Counted from the first letter of the stretch, positions 17,646 to 28,245 are shown. The stretch is DNA of 64,000 nucleotides from Alteribacillus iranensis (GCF_900113025.1 NZ_FONT01000001.1:772441-836440); one strand, 5' to 3'. Notes: generated by a model from the letters alone, not told the origin. Program-made: numbers and translations.

Positions 17646-17687
17646 TTTATTCCTTTAAATATCGAAGGGAATTATACAAATTCCTTT

Positions 17688-20600
17688 TTATTTTGTTATC
17701 TCTATTAGTAAGTCCCCTGTTTCAATAGAGTCACCGTCTTTTACATGTAAATTCTTCACTTCTCCGTCAAATGGTGCTTGGACCGTTGTTTCCATTTTCA
17801 TGGCTTCTGTGATCATTAAATGATCACCTTTTTTGACTCGTTCTCCTTTTTCAACCAGCTTCTTTATTACCGTCCCCGGCATGGAGGCGCCAATATGTTC
17901 TGGGTTTGTTTTATCAGCTTTCGGACGATCAGATGCTATCGTTTTTACATTTTGGTCTTTAATCATTACTTCTCGAGATTGACCGTTCAACTCAAAGTAA
18001 ACAATGCGATTCCCATTATCCTGTGGTTTAGAGACAGATACTAGCTTCACTATCAAAGTTTTTCCTTGTTCAATCTCTATTTCAATCTCTTCCCCCAGGC
18101 GAAGACCATAAAAGAAGGTAGGTGTGTCCAGTACGGCAACATCCCCAAATTGCTGCCGGAACTTCTCAAATTCAAGAAATACTTTCGGGTACAAAGCATA
18201 AGAGATAAGATCATGCTCCGATACTTGCCGGTCAAGGGAATGATATAAGTCTTCCTTCAAACCTTGGAAGCGTACCGGTTCCATCTGTTCCCCCGGCCGA
18301 TTGGTAATTGCTTCTCTTCCTTTCAGGATAATGTTTTGAAGTTCCTTTGGAAAACCTTGATAAGGTTGTCCTAATTGCCCTTGGAAGAATTCTACCACTG
18401 AATCTGGGAAATCGAGGTTTTCTCCTTTTTCATAAATATCATCTTCTGTTAAGTCGTTTTGTACCATGTATAGAGCCATGTCTCCAACCACTTTGGAAGA
18501 TGGGGTTACTTTCACAATGTCTCCAAACATGTCATTGACTCGCCGGTACGTTTTCTTCACTTCATTCCAGCGTCCTTTTAACCCGACTGCTTTCGCTTGC
18601 TGCTGCAGATTACTATACTGACCTCCGGGCATCTCGTGCTCATAGACTTCCGTATGCGGGGCATTCATCCCACTTTCGAATCCTTGATAATATTTTCTGG
18701 TGTACTCCCAATATTCACTTAGTTCTTCCAACGCTTTTATATCGATGTTAGGCATTCGCTCTGTACCTTTTAATGCATAGTAAAGACTGTTGGCGCTTGG
18801 TTGGGAGGTTAGACCAGCCATGGAGCTTGCCGCAACGTCCACAATATCGACTCCAGCCTCCACAGCCCGTGTATACGTTACTAAGCCGTTTCCACTTGTG
18901 TCATGTGTATGCAAATGAATAGGAATATCGACTGTTTCTTTTAGTTCAGAAATTAACTGGTATGCCGCTTCTGGTTTTAATAGTCCCGCCATATCTTTAA
19001 TTCCTAATATATGAGCACCAGAACGCTCTAAATCTTTTGCAAGATTTTTATAGTAGGATAAGTCATACTTGTCCCGAGAAGGATCCAATATGTCGCCGGT
19101 ATAACACATCGATGCTTCCGCAATCTTATTGTGCTGGCGTACTTCATTGATGGCAAGCTTCATTCCCTCTAACCAATTTAAGGAATCAAAAATCCGGAAA
19201 ACGTCGATACCGGCTTCAGCAGATGTCGCTACAAATTCTTTTATGACGTTGTCTGGATAGTTTTTATACCCTACTGCATTGGAAGCGCGCAAAAGCATTT
19301 GCAACAGAACATTTGGCATTTTTTTCCGAAGCTGGATAAGTCTTTCCCACGGATCCTCGTGCAGAAAGCGCATAGATACATCAAAGGTTGCCCCTCCCCA
19401 CATTTCGGAGGAGAACAAATGAGGGAGTAATCTGGCAGTTGGCTCAGCAATTCGCTTTAAGTCATGAGTTCTCACTCTTGTGGCTAAAAGAGACTGGTGA
19501 GCATCACGGAAAGTAGTGTCTGTCAATAGCACTTCTTTTTGGTTTTTCACCCATTCTGCAAGCCCTTCTGGCCCCTGTTCATCCAATATTTGCTTCGTGC
19601 CATTTGGTATTGGTTCACTATATTTTACTTTAGGTAATTCCACTTGCTCAAATACTGGTTTTTTTACATTTTCAAGCCCTGGGTATCCGTTTACAATGGT
19701 TTCTCCAATAAACGTAAGCATTTTCGTTCCACGGTCTTTTCTTTTTGGAAAAACGAACAACTCAGGTGTAGAGTCAATAAAGGATGTATTATATTCTCCA
19801 TTCAAAAACTCTTCATGTTGGACAACGTTTTCCAAAAATGCAATGTTCGTTTTAATACCGCGGATCCGAAATTCTTTCAAGTTACGGAGCATTTTTGCCG
19901 CCGCTCCTTCAAAAGAAAGAGACCATGTCGATACTTTCACTAATAATGAGTCATAGTGCGGTGTGATGACAGCACCTTGAAAACCATTTCCAGCATCGAG
20001 TCGGACTCCAAATCCGCCACTTGAGCGATAAGCCATTATTTTGCCAGTATCCGGGAGGAATTTATTGGCAGGGTCTTCTGTGGTTATTCGAGATTGTATC
20101 GCGTACCCAAGTGTTGTAATATTCTCCTGTTGTGGAATACCAATTTCCGCACCATGTAAAGGGTAGCCTGCCGCCACATAAAGCTGGCTTTGAACAATAT
20201 CAACCCCTGTAACCATTTCCGTGATAGTATGCTCTACTTGTATCCGAGGATTTACTTCAATAAAATAAAAATCCCCGTTAGGATTAACGAGAAATTCCAC
20301 TGTTCCGGCATTCACATATTGAATGTTTTTCGCGAGTTTTAACGCTGAGGCACAGATTTTCTCTCGTAATTCATCACTCAAAGCAACAGTAGGGGCAATT
20401 TCTACAACTTTTTGGTGTCTGCGTTGTACGGAACAATCTCGGTCATACAAATGAACGATGTTGCCTTCCTGGTCACCAAGAATCTGAACTTCGATATGTT
20501 TTGGATTTTCAATGAATTTCTCCACATACACTTCGTCATTACCAAATGAAGATTTAGCTTCTGATTTGGCTCGATCATACGCCTCTTCTAACGCTTCACG

Positions 20601-21137
20601 GCTTCGCACAATCCTCATCCCGCGTCCTCCACCGCCAAGGGAGGCTTTAATGATAAATGGAAAACCATGTTTATCAGCAAATTCTCTAACCTCATCCATG
20701 CTTTCAACTGGTCCGTCGCTACCAGGGATAACAGGAATTCCAGCTTTGATGGCGGTTTCCCGAGCTCGAACTTTATCCCCGAACATATGTAAATGCTCTG
20801 TTTCTGGCCCGATGAAAATGATCCCTTCTTCTTCACATCTTTTTGCAAATTCTAGGTTTTCTGACAAGAAGCCATAACCTGGATGAATGGCATCTACGTC
20901 ATTTGCTTTTGCCACTTCTATGATGCTTTCAATATCAAGATAAGCATCAATCGGCTTTTTACCCTCTCCTACTAAGTAAGCCTCATCAGCCTTATAACGA
21001 TGAAAAGCACCAGTATCTTCTTTTGAATACACTGCTACTGTACGAATATGTAATTCGGTACATGCCCGGAATATCCGGATTGCAATTTCACCTCTGTTCG
21101 CGACTAATACTTTGTTGATGTTTCCTAATCCGCTCAT
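17688..21137 (-). CDS. pycA: Pyruvate carboxylase
   Basis: Biotin-dependent carboxylation of pyruvate to oxaloacetate, refilling the TCA cycle. The 1149-aa single chain holds biotin carboxylase (about 1-450, KASLGGGGRGMRIV, RDCSVQRRHQKVVE), carboxyltransferase (about 530-830, DTTFRDAHQSLLATRVR), PC/OADA (about 850-1050) and biotinyl domain (TEAMKMETT, biotinyl Lys1114). The start is ATG 21137, with AAGGAGGAG upstream; six in-frame codons further up are rejected. In B. subtilis this enzyme is controlled by the DarB-c-di-AMP system, and darB is in this window. It is followed by ctaA in convergent orientation; ftsW, its usual upstream neighbour, is missing. Confidence 0.97.
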   Translation of the reverse strand: MSGLGNINKVLVANRGEIAIRIFRACTELHIRTVAVYSKEDTGAFHRYKADEAYLVGEGKKPIDAYLDIESIIEVAKANDVDAIHPGYGFLSENLEFAKRCEEEGIIFIGPETEHLHMFGDKVRARETAIKAGIPVIPGSDGPVESMDEVREFADKHGFPFIIKASLGGGGRGMRIVRSREALEEAYDRAKSEAKSSFGNDEVYVEKFIENPKHIEVQILGDQEGNIVHLYDRDCSVQRRHQKVVEIAPTVALSDELREKICASALKLAKNIQYVNAGTVEFLVNPNGDFYFIEVNPRIQVEHTITEMVTGVDIVQSQLYVAAGYPLHGAEIGIPQQENITTLGYAIQSRITTEDPANKFLPDTGKIMAYRSSGGFGVRLDAGNGFQGAVITPHYDSLLVKVSTWSLSFEGAAAKMLRNLKEFRIRGIKTNIAFLENVVQHEEFLNGEYNTSFIDSTPELFVFPKRKDRGTKMLTFIGETIVNGYPGLENVKKPVFEQVELPKVKYSEPIPNGTKQILDEQGPEGLAEWVKNQKEVLLTDTTFRDAHQSLLATRVRTHDLKRIAEPTARLLPHLFSSEMWGGATFDVSMRFLHEDPWERLIQLRKKMPNVLLQMLLRASNAVGYKNYPDNVIKEFVATSAEAGIDVFRIFDSLNWLEGMKLAINEVRQHNKIAEASMCYTGDILDPSRDKYDLSYYKNLAKDLERSGAHILGIKDMAGLLKPEAAYQLISELKETVDIPIHLHTHDTSGNGLVTYTRAVEAGVDIVDVAASSMAGLTSQPSANSLYYALKGTERMPNIDIKALEELSEYWEYTRKYYQGFESGMNAPHTEVYEHEMPGGQYSNLQQQAKAVGLKGRWNEVKKTYRRVNDMFGDIVKVTPSSKVVGDMALYMVQNDLTEDDIYEKGENLDFPDSVVEFFQGQLGQPYQGFPKELQNIILKGREAITNRPGEQMEPVRFQGLKEDLYHSLDRQVSEHDLISYALYPKVFLEFEKFRQQFGDVAVLDTPTFFYGLRLGEEIEIEIEQGKTLIVKLVSVSKPQDNGNRIVYFELNGQSREVMIKDQNVKTIASDRPKADKTNPEHIGASMPGTVIKKLVEKGERVKKGDHLMITEAMKMETTVQAPFDGEVKNLHVKDGDSIETGDLLIEITK

Positions 21138-21312
21138 CCAACTCCTCCTTGGCAACTATCTACTAATTATTTAAAAAACTCTATGTTGACTGATTATTTT
21201 AAATATAATTTATCATATCATGTATTTGTTTTCTGTCAAAATTTTTACAAGACTGTCTGTGCCAAGTTTTCTCTAAGCAGCATTTTAAAAAACGTTATTT
21301 CCGTCCAATAAA

Positions 21313-21350
21313 AAAAATAAAAACCAGGCTGACATTGTTCAGCGCCTGGC
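21313..21350 (-). terminator. Terminator of ylaN
   Basis: On the minus strand GCCAGGC and GCCTGGT enclose a 14-nt loop and are followed by TTTTTATTTTTTT. It separates ylaN from pycA. Confidence 0.85.
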
Positions 21351-21356
21351 TTCTTT

Positions 21357-21638
21357 TTATTTACCTACAGTTGCTTCATGAAAAGCTGCAAGTTTCCGTT
21401 CTAATTCATTTAGTATTTGCTTGCCTGTGTCCTCGTCGATCAGATTTAAGCGTACAGCGAAGTCTATCTCGCGAGACAAGCCAAACATTTGAGTATCCAG
21501 TACATCTTCATATAATGGACATTGAGGCATTGTTAAATTATCCATTTGAACTTCAATTAATTTCCGGATCTTTTCTGCGTCGGCTTTAAGTAGTGCATAC
21601 GCCTTTTCACTATGTTCAGTCATCGCCTTCACGCTCAA
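21357..21638 (-). CDS. ylaN: YlaN, iron-binding modulator of Fur
   Basis: The 93-aa helical protein matches the YlaN (UPF0358) family through the block [19 protein letters not shown] and [13 protein letters not shown]. In S. aureus and B. subtilis YlaN binds Fe(II) and relieves Fur repression (reported in recent literature, recalled from memory). The start is TTG 21638, placed 5 nt after AGGAGGGA. In B. subtilis ftsW and pycA follow; here pycA follows directly after a terminator. Confidence 0.93.
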   Translation of the reverse strand: MSVKAMTEHSEKAYALLKADAEKIRKLIEVQMDNLTMPQCPLYEDVLDTQMFGLSREIDFAVRLNLIDEDTGKQILNELERKLAAFHEATVGK

Positions 21639-21907
21639 GGTGATCCCTCCTACTCGTTAACTCCTTGCTTCTATCTTATCTGTTCACATGATAAATTGCA
21701 AGAAACCTTTTTAAGGGAAGGCGTCAATATTTCTTCAGTTTGTTGCTTAATCACTATTTTTCTACTATATACTTTATACTTGTTTCTGGATAATCTTACC
21801 GTGCGTGTAAAACAATATTAATGCGTATATGGAATGGTTTTTTTTATTTCATATCTATAAAGATATGTTAGGATAAATGAGGAACTTGTATAGAAGGAGG
21901 AAATCTT

Positions 21908-22411
21908 TTGGAATTTATCGTAACAATCCATGGTAATATAAAACACCAGATCACTATCGACCCCACAGTTTGGATCTTTGATGACCGAAAAATTGATTTA
22001 AGAACGTGGGAAGGGGAAGAAAAGCGGAAAGCTCAGGACTTAGAAGAATATACTAAATCCATATCAAAGCAATGGGACAAGGAAATGATTGAAGGTGCAC
22101 AAATACCTAAGAGAACGCAAACGAACCAAATTAGAAACAAAAAAGAAGCGCTAATCAACGGTACATTTGGTATCCCTTTTGGTTCCTTTCTTCAAAATGC
22201 TGAACCTGAAGACAGTGCTTCCCGCGTTGTAATTGAGACAACAAATGGGAAAGAACATATTATCTCTTTAGAAGATGCTTACCATCTCGTAATTGGATTT
22301 TCAAAAGATGGCAGTCCACTAAAAGAAACGGGGCCTGTCCATGTTTACTACGGAGATGCGAGTAACAAGCATGATCCCATTACACACGTAAAAGGATTTC
22401 GTGTTCACTAG
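21908..22411 (+). CDS. Conserved Bacillaceae protein at the ylaL position
   Basis: The 167-aa product begins with a beta-rich domain ITIDPTVWIFDDRKIDL and ends with a domain including HVYYGDASNKHDPITHV. No catalytic motif or membrane segment is visible. It lies between phoH and ylaN, the position of ylaL in B. subtilis, and may be its counterpart; no function is assigned. The start is TTG 21908 after GAAGGAGGAAATC. It is transcribed opposite to both neighbours and has its own terminator. Confidence 0.8.
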   Translation: MEFIVTIHGNIKHQITIDPTVWIFDDRKIDLRTWEGEEKRKAQDLEEYTKSISKQWDKEMIEGAQIPKRTQTNQIRNKKEALINGTFGIPFGSFLQNAEPEDSASRVVIETTNGKEHIISLEDAYHLVIGFSKDGSPLKETGPVHVYYGDASNKHDPITHVKGFRVH

Positions 22412-22416
22412 CCGAC

Positions 22417-22459
22417 AGCAAAGCAAGGTATCGTCGCTACCCTGCTTTGCTTTCTTTAT
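22417..22459. terminator. Terminator after the ylaL-position gene
   Basis: AGCAAAGCAAGGTA pairs with TACCCTGCTTTGCT with one mismatch and is followed by TTCTTTATT. It is placed between convergent genes. Confidence 0.8.
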
Positions 22460-22486
22460 TAGCATGGAACCCGTTTAAAGCAACCG

Positions 22487-23815
22487 TTACAATAAATCAG
22501 CTGCCAATTGTGCAAGCCCAGATCTTTCTCCTTTTTCTAACGTAACATGCCCGCTGATGGATTCATTTTTAAACATCTCCACTACATAAGCTAAACCGTT
22601 GTTTAACTCATCAAGGTACGGATGGTCAATTTGCGCCGGATCCCCCATAAATACTATTTTACTTCCCTCTCCTACCCTAGTCAGAATCGTTTTCACTTCA
22701 TGTTTTGTTAAATTCTGTGCTTCATCTATAATAATGAATTGATCAGGGATGCTTCGCCCTCTGATATACGTGAGAGCTTCTACTTGAATCGACCCCATAC
22801 CTGCGAGTATTTGATCAATTTCCCCTGGTTTTTTAGTATTAAAAAGAAATTCCAAGTTATCGAAAACAGGTTGCATCCACGGTCGTAACTTTTCTTCTTT
22901 TTCACCTGGCAGGAAGCCAATATCTTTCCCCATCGGTACCACCGGTCGTGCTACTAATAATTTATTGTAGTTCCCCATATCTTCAGTCTGTAACAATCCC
23001 GCTGCTAAGGAAAGCAATGTTTTTCCTGTTCCAGCTTTCCCTGTTAACGTAACGAGTTGAATTTCATCTCGAAGTAAGAGCTCGAGTGCCATTTTTTGTT
23101 CTACATTACGTGGTCGGATACCCCATACTTGATCCATCTCAATGGCGAATGGCTTGACCATTTTCCCTGTTTCGTCTACTTTCCCTACCGCAGAGGCGGG
23201 GGTGCCCAGTGCATCTTTTAATACGACAAATTGATGAGGCGCGAGACGTTCCTTCTCTAAGACGGAAACGGGCAAGGATTGTTTTTCATAAAATAAGTCT
23301 AGTAACTGTGCTGGAACGTTAGCATATATTTTTCCTTTGTACACATTATCGTACTCGGTCACACGGTCGCTTAAGAAATCTTCTGCTTTGATTCCCAGGG
23401 CGTCAGCTTTCACACGTACCAAAGCATCTTTACTTACGATACAAACTTTTTTAGGGCGCTCGAGTGTTTCTTGTTCGACTTGTAAGTTCATCGCTACTGC
23501 TAGTATGCGATTATCATTTGTAACTTCCATAAACGTGTCTTTTAAATACTGAAAAGAACGGTGATTTAATTCGACTCTAATCACTCCGCCTGACACTAGA
23601 GGCACCCCTTCATGAAGCATACCTTCGTTTCGTAAACCGTCCAGGATTTTTGAAACATGTCTTGCATTTCGTCCAATTTCATCCATATATCTTTTTTTCG
23701 AATCAATTTCTTCCAAAACCACAGCTGGGATAACCACTTCATTTTCTTCAAATTGAAACATCGCTCGCGGGTCTTGTAACAGTACATTTGTATCAATAAC
23801 ATAAATTTTCCTCAT
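22487..23815 (-). CDS. ylaK: PhoH family protein with N-terminal PIN domain (YlaK, PhoH2 type)
   Basis: A PIN nuclease domain (about residues 1-140, YVIDTNVLLQDP with the acidic metal ligands) is fused to a PhoH ATPase. Walker A is TGKAGTGKT and Walker B is FIIIDEAQN. PhoH2 proteins act as ATP-dependent RNA helicase/nucleases in vitro. The 442-aa length fits B. subtilis YlaK. The start is ATG 23815, with GGGAGGAAATCC just upstream. The long 5' region (23816-24212) is noncoding. It is tail-to-tail with the ylaL-position gene. Confidence 0.93.
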   Translation of the reverse strand: MRKIYVIDTNVLLQDPRAMFQFEENEVVIPAVVLEEIDSKKRYMDEIGRNARHVSKILDGLRNEGMLHEGVPLVSGGVIRVELNHRSFQYLKDTFMEVTNDNRILAVAMNLQVEQETLERPKKVCIVSKDALVRVKADALGIKAEDFLSDRVTEYDNVYKGKIYANVPAQLLDLFYEKQSLPVSVLEKERLAPHQFVVLKDALGTPASAVGKVDETGKMVKPFAIEMDQVWGIRPRNVEQKMALELLLRDEIQLVTLTGKAGTGKTLLSLAAGLLQTEDMGNYNKLLVARPVVPMGKDIGFLPGEKEEKLRPWMQPVFDNLEFLFNTKKPGEIDQILAGMGSIQVEALTYIRGRSIPDQFIIIDEAQNLTKHEVKTILTRVGEGSKIVFMGDPAQIDHPYLDELNNGLAYVVEMFKNESISGHVTLEKGERSGLAQLAADLL

Positions 23816-24212
23816 GGATTTCCTCCCCACTATTCAATACCTTACTGTTGGGAGACTCAATATTCATCGGTAATTACTATAATTTATGCGACAACTTGGC
23901 CAAAATTGACGGCTATTTCATGATTTGTTTGTATCCTTAATTCTTACTGTACTCCTTACGATATTTACCAACATACGGATTCATGTTAAATATTCATTAA
24001 TTAATGTTAATGTTTTAGCAGAACAGCGTTAGCTCTTTGATCAGATGTGGCAAATTACGACGTGAGGAATGTGCAAGCAACGCCACTTTCAATATGAATT
24101 ACTTTCTGAATTTTGCGTGGTACAGTGTATGTGTAAGTCTTAGCAAAAGACCTGTTTCAATCCCCCAGAACAGTCTGAAGCTGGACAGAATGCCATGATT
24201 CCTTTCCAATCT

Positions 24213-24250
24213 AAAAAAAAGGCTAGACCGGAAAAAGACCGGACTATGCC
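24213..24250 (-). terminator. Terminator overlapping the stop of the PNPOx-like gene
   Basis: GGCATAGTCCGG pairs with CCGGTCTAGCC on the minus strand, followed by eight T. The stem contains the stop codon. The rest of the 23816-24212 gap shows only a possible degenerate repeat end (near 24165-24180, CTGAAGCTGGACA). Confidence 0.8.
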
Positions 24251-24699
24251 TCCTTTAATGCATTCATTACCTGATTATCCAATTTTTCTGCCGCTTCCTC
24301 ATCATAGGTTTTTTCTACGTCCGGCTCGTTCACTAATTTTCCGCCATAAAACATAATGTCCCTTATTTCTTCGATCCGGCACTCCATTAATGCTAAGTCA
24401 ATGGGAATATTATCCATGTTTTCCTCTATAATGGAAGCATTGCCGGAAATAGCATACGTTGTTCCGTTATCGATAATCGTCAATACAATCCCAGCATGCT
24501 TTTTCACATTCATAATGTTTTTAGAGCCATTGTCTATCGAGAAACGTATCGTTTGTCGATCTGGAGCGTATACCCATGAGATAGCACTGACATACGGATT
24601 GCCTGTTTCATGATCAACCGTAATCAAAGATACGAACGTCTCCTCGCGCAGTTGCTGAAGTAATTCATCTGTTAATTGCTGTTGATTGTTTGCTGACAT
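24244..24699 (-). CDS. Pyridoxamine 5'-phosphate oxidase-like (split-barrel flavin-fold) protein
   Basis: The 151-aa protein has the split-barrel signature: EETFVSLITVDHETGNPYVSAISW, a strand RFSIDNGSKNIMNVKKH, and GIVLTIIDNGTTYAISGNASI, quoted here in parts. Such folds bind FMN, F420 or heme; which ligand is used cannot be told. The start is ATG 24699, 6 nt after GGAGGG. It lies between phoH and ylaI and carries its own terminator. Confidence 0.8.
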   Translation of the reverse strand: MSANNQQQLTDELLQQLREETFVSLITVDHETGNPYVSAISWVYAPDRQTIRFSIDNGSKNIMNVKKHAGIVLTIIDNGTTYAISGNASIIEENMDNIPIDLALMECRIEEIRDIMFYGGKLVNEPDVEKTYDEEAAEKLDNQVMNALKEA

Positions 24700-25034
24700 T
24701 GTCATCCCTCCACTTAGTATGCTCCTACCCTCATTCATCCAATTTAAATCTTAGACACCTTTATTAATGAAATACGACACTTGATTCAAAGATTCCTGTA
24801 TATTTTGTTATTTATATCATTCTTACATATAATTCCCTTCTTTAAACATGTTATAATATAAATTGCTTGTTTTTCATGAGAGTCAATCTTATATTTCAAT
24901 GATCGCTCTTAATAATGTTGTGGTGTAAATTAGTGGATAGCATATACAGTGCAATCATCATAGGTAAGCATGTAAGATAATGACTCATGTATGTAATAAA
25001 AATAGAAGTCTACCTCCCATGGAGAGTGAATAAG

Positions 25035-25238
25035 ATGAAAGTTAAATGTGCCATATGTGATTCGATCAATGATCTCGATGATAAGGATCCTTTAGCCAAG
25101 AAACTTAGAAACCGGCCCATTCATACGTATTTATGTGATGAGTGCTACTCTCGGATAGAAAAGCGAACAAATGAACGTTGGGCCTCGGGGCATTTCCATC
25201 TATACCGTGATCCTAAAAATCAAGATGATTGGGACTAA
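25035..25238 (+). CDS. ylaI: YlaI, DUF2197 zinc-ribbon protein
   Basis: The small 67-aa protein has two CXXC pairs (CAIC near residue 5 and CDEC near residue 37) forming a predicted zinc ribbon. It matches the YlaI family and position. No function is established. ATG 25035 follows GGAGAGTGAATAAG. The 335-bp region upstream (24700-25034) is AT-rich, with a TATAAT at about 24852, and probably carries the promoters of the divergent neighbours. Confidence 0.88.
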   Translation: MKVKCAICDSINDLDDKDPLAKKLRNRPIHTYLCDECYSRIEKRTNERWASGHFHLYRDPKNQDDWD

Positions 25239-25289
25239 CTCCCAGTTAAGCCAGGCTAAGACCGTAAAAAGGTGGATGCTCCCTCTGTA

Positions 25290-25333
25290 TAAAACGCCTC
25301 CGACTATCATTACTGATAATCGGAGGCGTTTTT
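25290..25333. terminator. Bidirectional terminator between ylaI and ylaH
   Basis: AAAACGCCTCCGA and TCGGAGGCGTTTT form a strong stem with flanking A- and T-runs, between convergent genes. Confidence 0.92.
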
Positions 25334-25355
25334 ACACGTTATAAGCTCTCCACTA

Positions 25356-25721
25356 TTACGATTTTTGAACCGCCGTATTATTATCTCCTTGTTCTTTCCT
25401 AGTGTGACGATGTCGGATTCGATATCCGCCCAACACAGCTGCAGCGATAAGAAGGGATTCGACTACAGGCATACCAATCGCAAAAATGGTGAGAGGAAGG
25501 GCACCTATTAACAACAAAATATAAATAACAACATTTTTTAAAACCGATAACTTCTTTGCAAATCCTAAGTTATAGACAATCACGCTTGTGATGATGATGG
25601 CAGCATACAACAGCCAAAAGCCGAGAATTGGACTTTCATGCACGTTTAATACACCCGCCATCCAACTTAGCTGTTCTCTTGTTACTTCTACACTGTTAGG
25701 ATTTACCGCTGCTATATTCAT
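25356..25721 (-). CDS. ylaH: YlaH-like membrane protein
   Basis: This 121-aa protein has three hydrophobic segments (about residues 34-53, 60-80 and 83-100) and belongs to the YlaH family. LGFWLLYAAIIITSVIVYNL and GFAKKLSVLKN are characteristic. It sits next to typA (ylaG), as in B. subtilis. Function unknown. A GAGGTGAAATGTA ribosome site precedes ATG 25721. Confidence 0.88.
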   Translation of the reverse strand: MNIAAVNPNSVEVTREQLSWMAGVLNVHESPILGFWLLYAAIIITSVIVYNLGFAKKLSVLKNVVIYILLLIGALPLTIFAIGMPVVESLLIAAAVLGGYRIRHRHTRKEQGDNNTAVQKS

Positions 25722-25749
25722 TACATTTCACCTCGATGCCTTTCTGTAA

Positions 25750-25864
25750 GAAAAGCGCTAGCACCATAAAGCCTTGTACAGAAGATGCTACTGCCTACGT
25801 ATTCACGGGTAAGGATGAACGCAGGCAGTTATCCCTGTTGATGGCTTGGCACTATAGCTAGACA
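25750..25864. repeat. Degenerate copy of the ~115-bp Bacillaceae intergenic repeat
   Basis: The element begins GAAAAGCGCTAGCACC and ends GGCACTATAGCTAGACA. The termini match in style and spacing those of the GC-rich element at 29274-29389 (GAAAAGCGC... to GCTAGACA). Internal sequence differs. It lies between ylaH and typA. Confidence 0.55.
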
Positions 25865-25947
25865 GTACTCTATCAAATTCATCATACATTATCCATACTA
25901 TTAGAATGTATTATAATTTACGAGCAGTGTCCAGTTTTTTAGCGAAG

Positions 25948-27786
25948 TTATGCTTTTTTCGCCAATTTTTTTCGTTTCTCTTCTCTTTCTCTCGTGCTCT
26001 TGTCTAATATTTTTTTACGGAGACGGATCGATTCAGGCGTAATTTCACAATATTCATCTTCATTTAAATACTCTAGAGCTTCTTCAAGCGTTAAAAGACG
26101 AGGACGTTTCATCGTTACCGTCTGGTCTTTTGTAGCGGAACGGACGTTTGTTTGTTGCTTTGCTTTTGTGATATTAACCGTTAAATCGTTATCGCGGTTG
26201 TGTTCCCCTACAATCATTCCTGCATAAATATCCGTACCTGGTTCAACAAATAATGTTCCGCGATCTTCTAGCTGCATCATACCATATGGTGTCGTTTTTC
26301 CTGTTTCCATAGAAACAAGAACACCTTGACGACGTCCGCCTACTTGTCCAGCATGAGCAGGTTTATAACTGTCGAATGAATGATTGATGATGCCATAGCC
26401 TTTTGTTTGTGCCATGAACTCTGTGGAATATCCAATTAATCCTCGTGCCGGAATGAGGAATTCCATGCGGACTTGGCCTTCTCCTTTGTTTACCATGTCA
26501 ATGAGCTCGCCTTTTCGTTCGCCAAGAGATTCCATAATATTTCCGGTGTAATCTTCAGGAACGTCAATTTGGACACGTTCTACAGGCTCTGATTTCACTC
26601 CGTCTATCTCTTTAATAATTACTTCAGGCTTCGATACTTGAAGTTCATAACCTTCCCGTCTCATGTTTTCAATGAGTATAGACAAATGAAGCTCTCCACG
26701 TCCAGAAACTGTCCACACGTCAGGAGAATCAGTATGGTCCACTCGTAAACTAACGTCTGTTTCCAATTGAGTGAGTAAACGTTCTTCTATTTTTCTGCTC
26801 GTTACATATTTCCCTTCACGACCTGCAAATGGACTATTATTAACTAGAAACGTCATTTGAAGTGTCGGCTCATCAATTCGAAGAAGAGGAAGGGACTCTT
26901 GATGTTCAACAGGGCAGATCGTGTCTCCTACCATGATATCCTCGACACCTGCTATCGCAATTAAATCTCCTGCTTCCGCCTGGTCAATTTCCATACGTTT
27001 AAGGCCCATAAAACCAAACAATTTTGTTACCCGAAAGTTTTTGACTGTGCCGTCGCTTTTTATAAGCGCAGCCTGATCACCAGTCTTTATTGTGCCTCGG
27101 AATACTCTTCCCACACCAATACGCCCGACATACTCGTTATAGTCAAGCATGGTTACTTGGAATTGGAACGGTTCCTCACGATTATCAATAGGAGCTGGAA
27201 CATTATCGATAATCATATTGAACAACACTTCCATATTATCATCTTGCTTATTTGGATCTTCACTCGCAGTTCCGTTTATGGCTGAAGCGTAAACGACTGG
27301 AAACTCAAGTTGCTCATCATCAGCTCCAAGTTCTATAAACAAGTCAAGCACTTCATCAACAACTTCTTCCGGCCTTGCCATATCACGATCAATTTTATTT
27401 AATACAACAAGCGGCTTCAGCTTTTGTTCCAATGCTTTTTTCAACACAAAACGTGTTTGCGGCATACAACCTTCATATGCATCAACTACTAGAAGAACAC
27501 CGTCTACCATTTTCATGATACGCTCTACTTCTCCGCCAAAATCAGCGTGTCCCGGAGTATCCATTATGTTAATGCGAGTATCTCCGTAATTAACAGCTGT
27601 GTTTTTCGCTAGAATCGTAATTCCTCTTTCTTTTTCAATGTCGTTGTTGTCCATGGCCCTTTCGTCAATTTTCTCATGATCCTGAAAGGTTCCTGCTTGC
27701 TTTAACAACTCGTCAACCAAGGTTGTTTTACCATGATCAACATGGGCAATTATCGCGATGTTTCGTAAATCATTCCGTACTTTCAT
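25948..27786 (-). CDS. typA: Translational GTPase TypA/BipA
   Basis: Ribosome-associated GTPase related to EF-G that helps growth under stress and assists ribosome assembly. The 612-aa protein has the G1 motif [16 protein letters not shown]3 [10 protein letters not shown] and G4 NKIDRD. EF-G-like domains and the BipA-specific C-terminal domain ([15 protein letters not shown]) follow, and it ends with a basic tail. ATG 27786 follows AGGAGAGATATAACTTA. It corresponds to ylaG in the conserved yla order. Confidence 0.97.
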   Translation of the reverse strand: MKVRNDLRNIAIIAHVDHGKTTLVDELLKQAGTFQDHEKIDERAMDNNDIEKERGITILAKNTAVNYGDTRINIMDTPGHADFGGEVERIMKMVDGVLLVVDAYEGCMPQTRFVLKKALEQKLKPLVVLNKIDRDMARPEEVVDEVLDLFIELGADDEQLEFPVVYASAINGTASEDPNKQDDNMEVLFNMIIDNVPAPIDNREEPFQFQVTMLDYNEYVGRIGVGRVFRGTIKTGDQAALIKSDGTVKNFRVTKLFGFMGLKRMEIDQAEAGDLIAIAGVEDIMVGDTICPVEHQESLPLLRIDEPTLQMTFLVNNSPFAGREGKYVTSRKIEERLLTQLETDVSLRVDHTDSPDVWTVSGRGELHLSILIENMRREGYELQVSKPEVIIKEIDGVKSEPVERVQIDVPEDYTGNIMESLGERKGELIDMVNKGEGQVRMEFLIPARGLIGYSTEFMAQTKGYGIINHSFDSYKPAHAGQVGGRRQGVLVSMETGKTTPYGMMQLEDRGTLFVEPGTDIYAGMIVGEHNRDNDLTVNITKAKQQTNVRSATKDQTVTMKRPRLLTLEEALEYLNEDEYCEITPESIRLRKKILDKSTREREEKRKKLAKKA

Positions 27787-28033
27787 TAAGTTATATCTCT
27801 CCTATTCTCGGTCGGTTCATTAACCAAACAATTGTATCATAATTTACGCTATAATAAAACCACTGCTTCTTAAGTGACGTTGAGATATTGAGACAACATA
27901 TTCTCGCTCTCTTTTGGAAAGTTATCCGTTTCCTTACTTTAAGAGAAGCTTCTCTTTTCAATGAAAGAAGTTCGTTGTACACTATTTATTAGTGAGTGAC
28001 TTGACTAACGCAATAAATTTGGAAGGTGAAAAG

Positions 28034-28213
28034 ATGAGCCGGATAAAGATTTACTTTTTATTATTAGCTATATTTGCTGTTTTAAGCATTGCATTTATTG
28101 GAGTTGCCATTGCAGAACGTTCTATTATACTTGCAATTGTTTGTATTGCCGGAGTGTATCTATCTTTCACGCTAGCTCGGAAGCTTCGTGATCATGTTGG
28201 CCCTGTCAGCTAA
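28034..28213 (+). CDS. ylaF: YlaF, DUF5325 small membrane protein
   Basis: This 59-aa protein has two transmembrane helices (about residues 6-25 and 28-46) and a basic C-terminus (ARKLRDH). It is conserved upstream of typA in Bacillus. Function unknown. ATG 28034 follows GGAAGGTGAAAAG; a longer open frame lacks a ribosome site. Confidence 0.85.
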   Translation: MSRIKIYFLLLAIFAVLSIAFIGVAIAERSIILAIVCIAGVYLSFTLARKLRDHVGPVS

Positions 28214-28245
28214 GCAGAGTTTCGAATCTCCACCATATAAACAAA

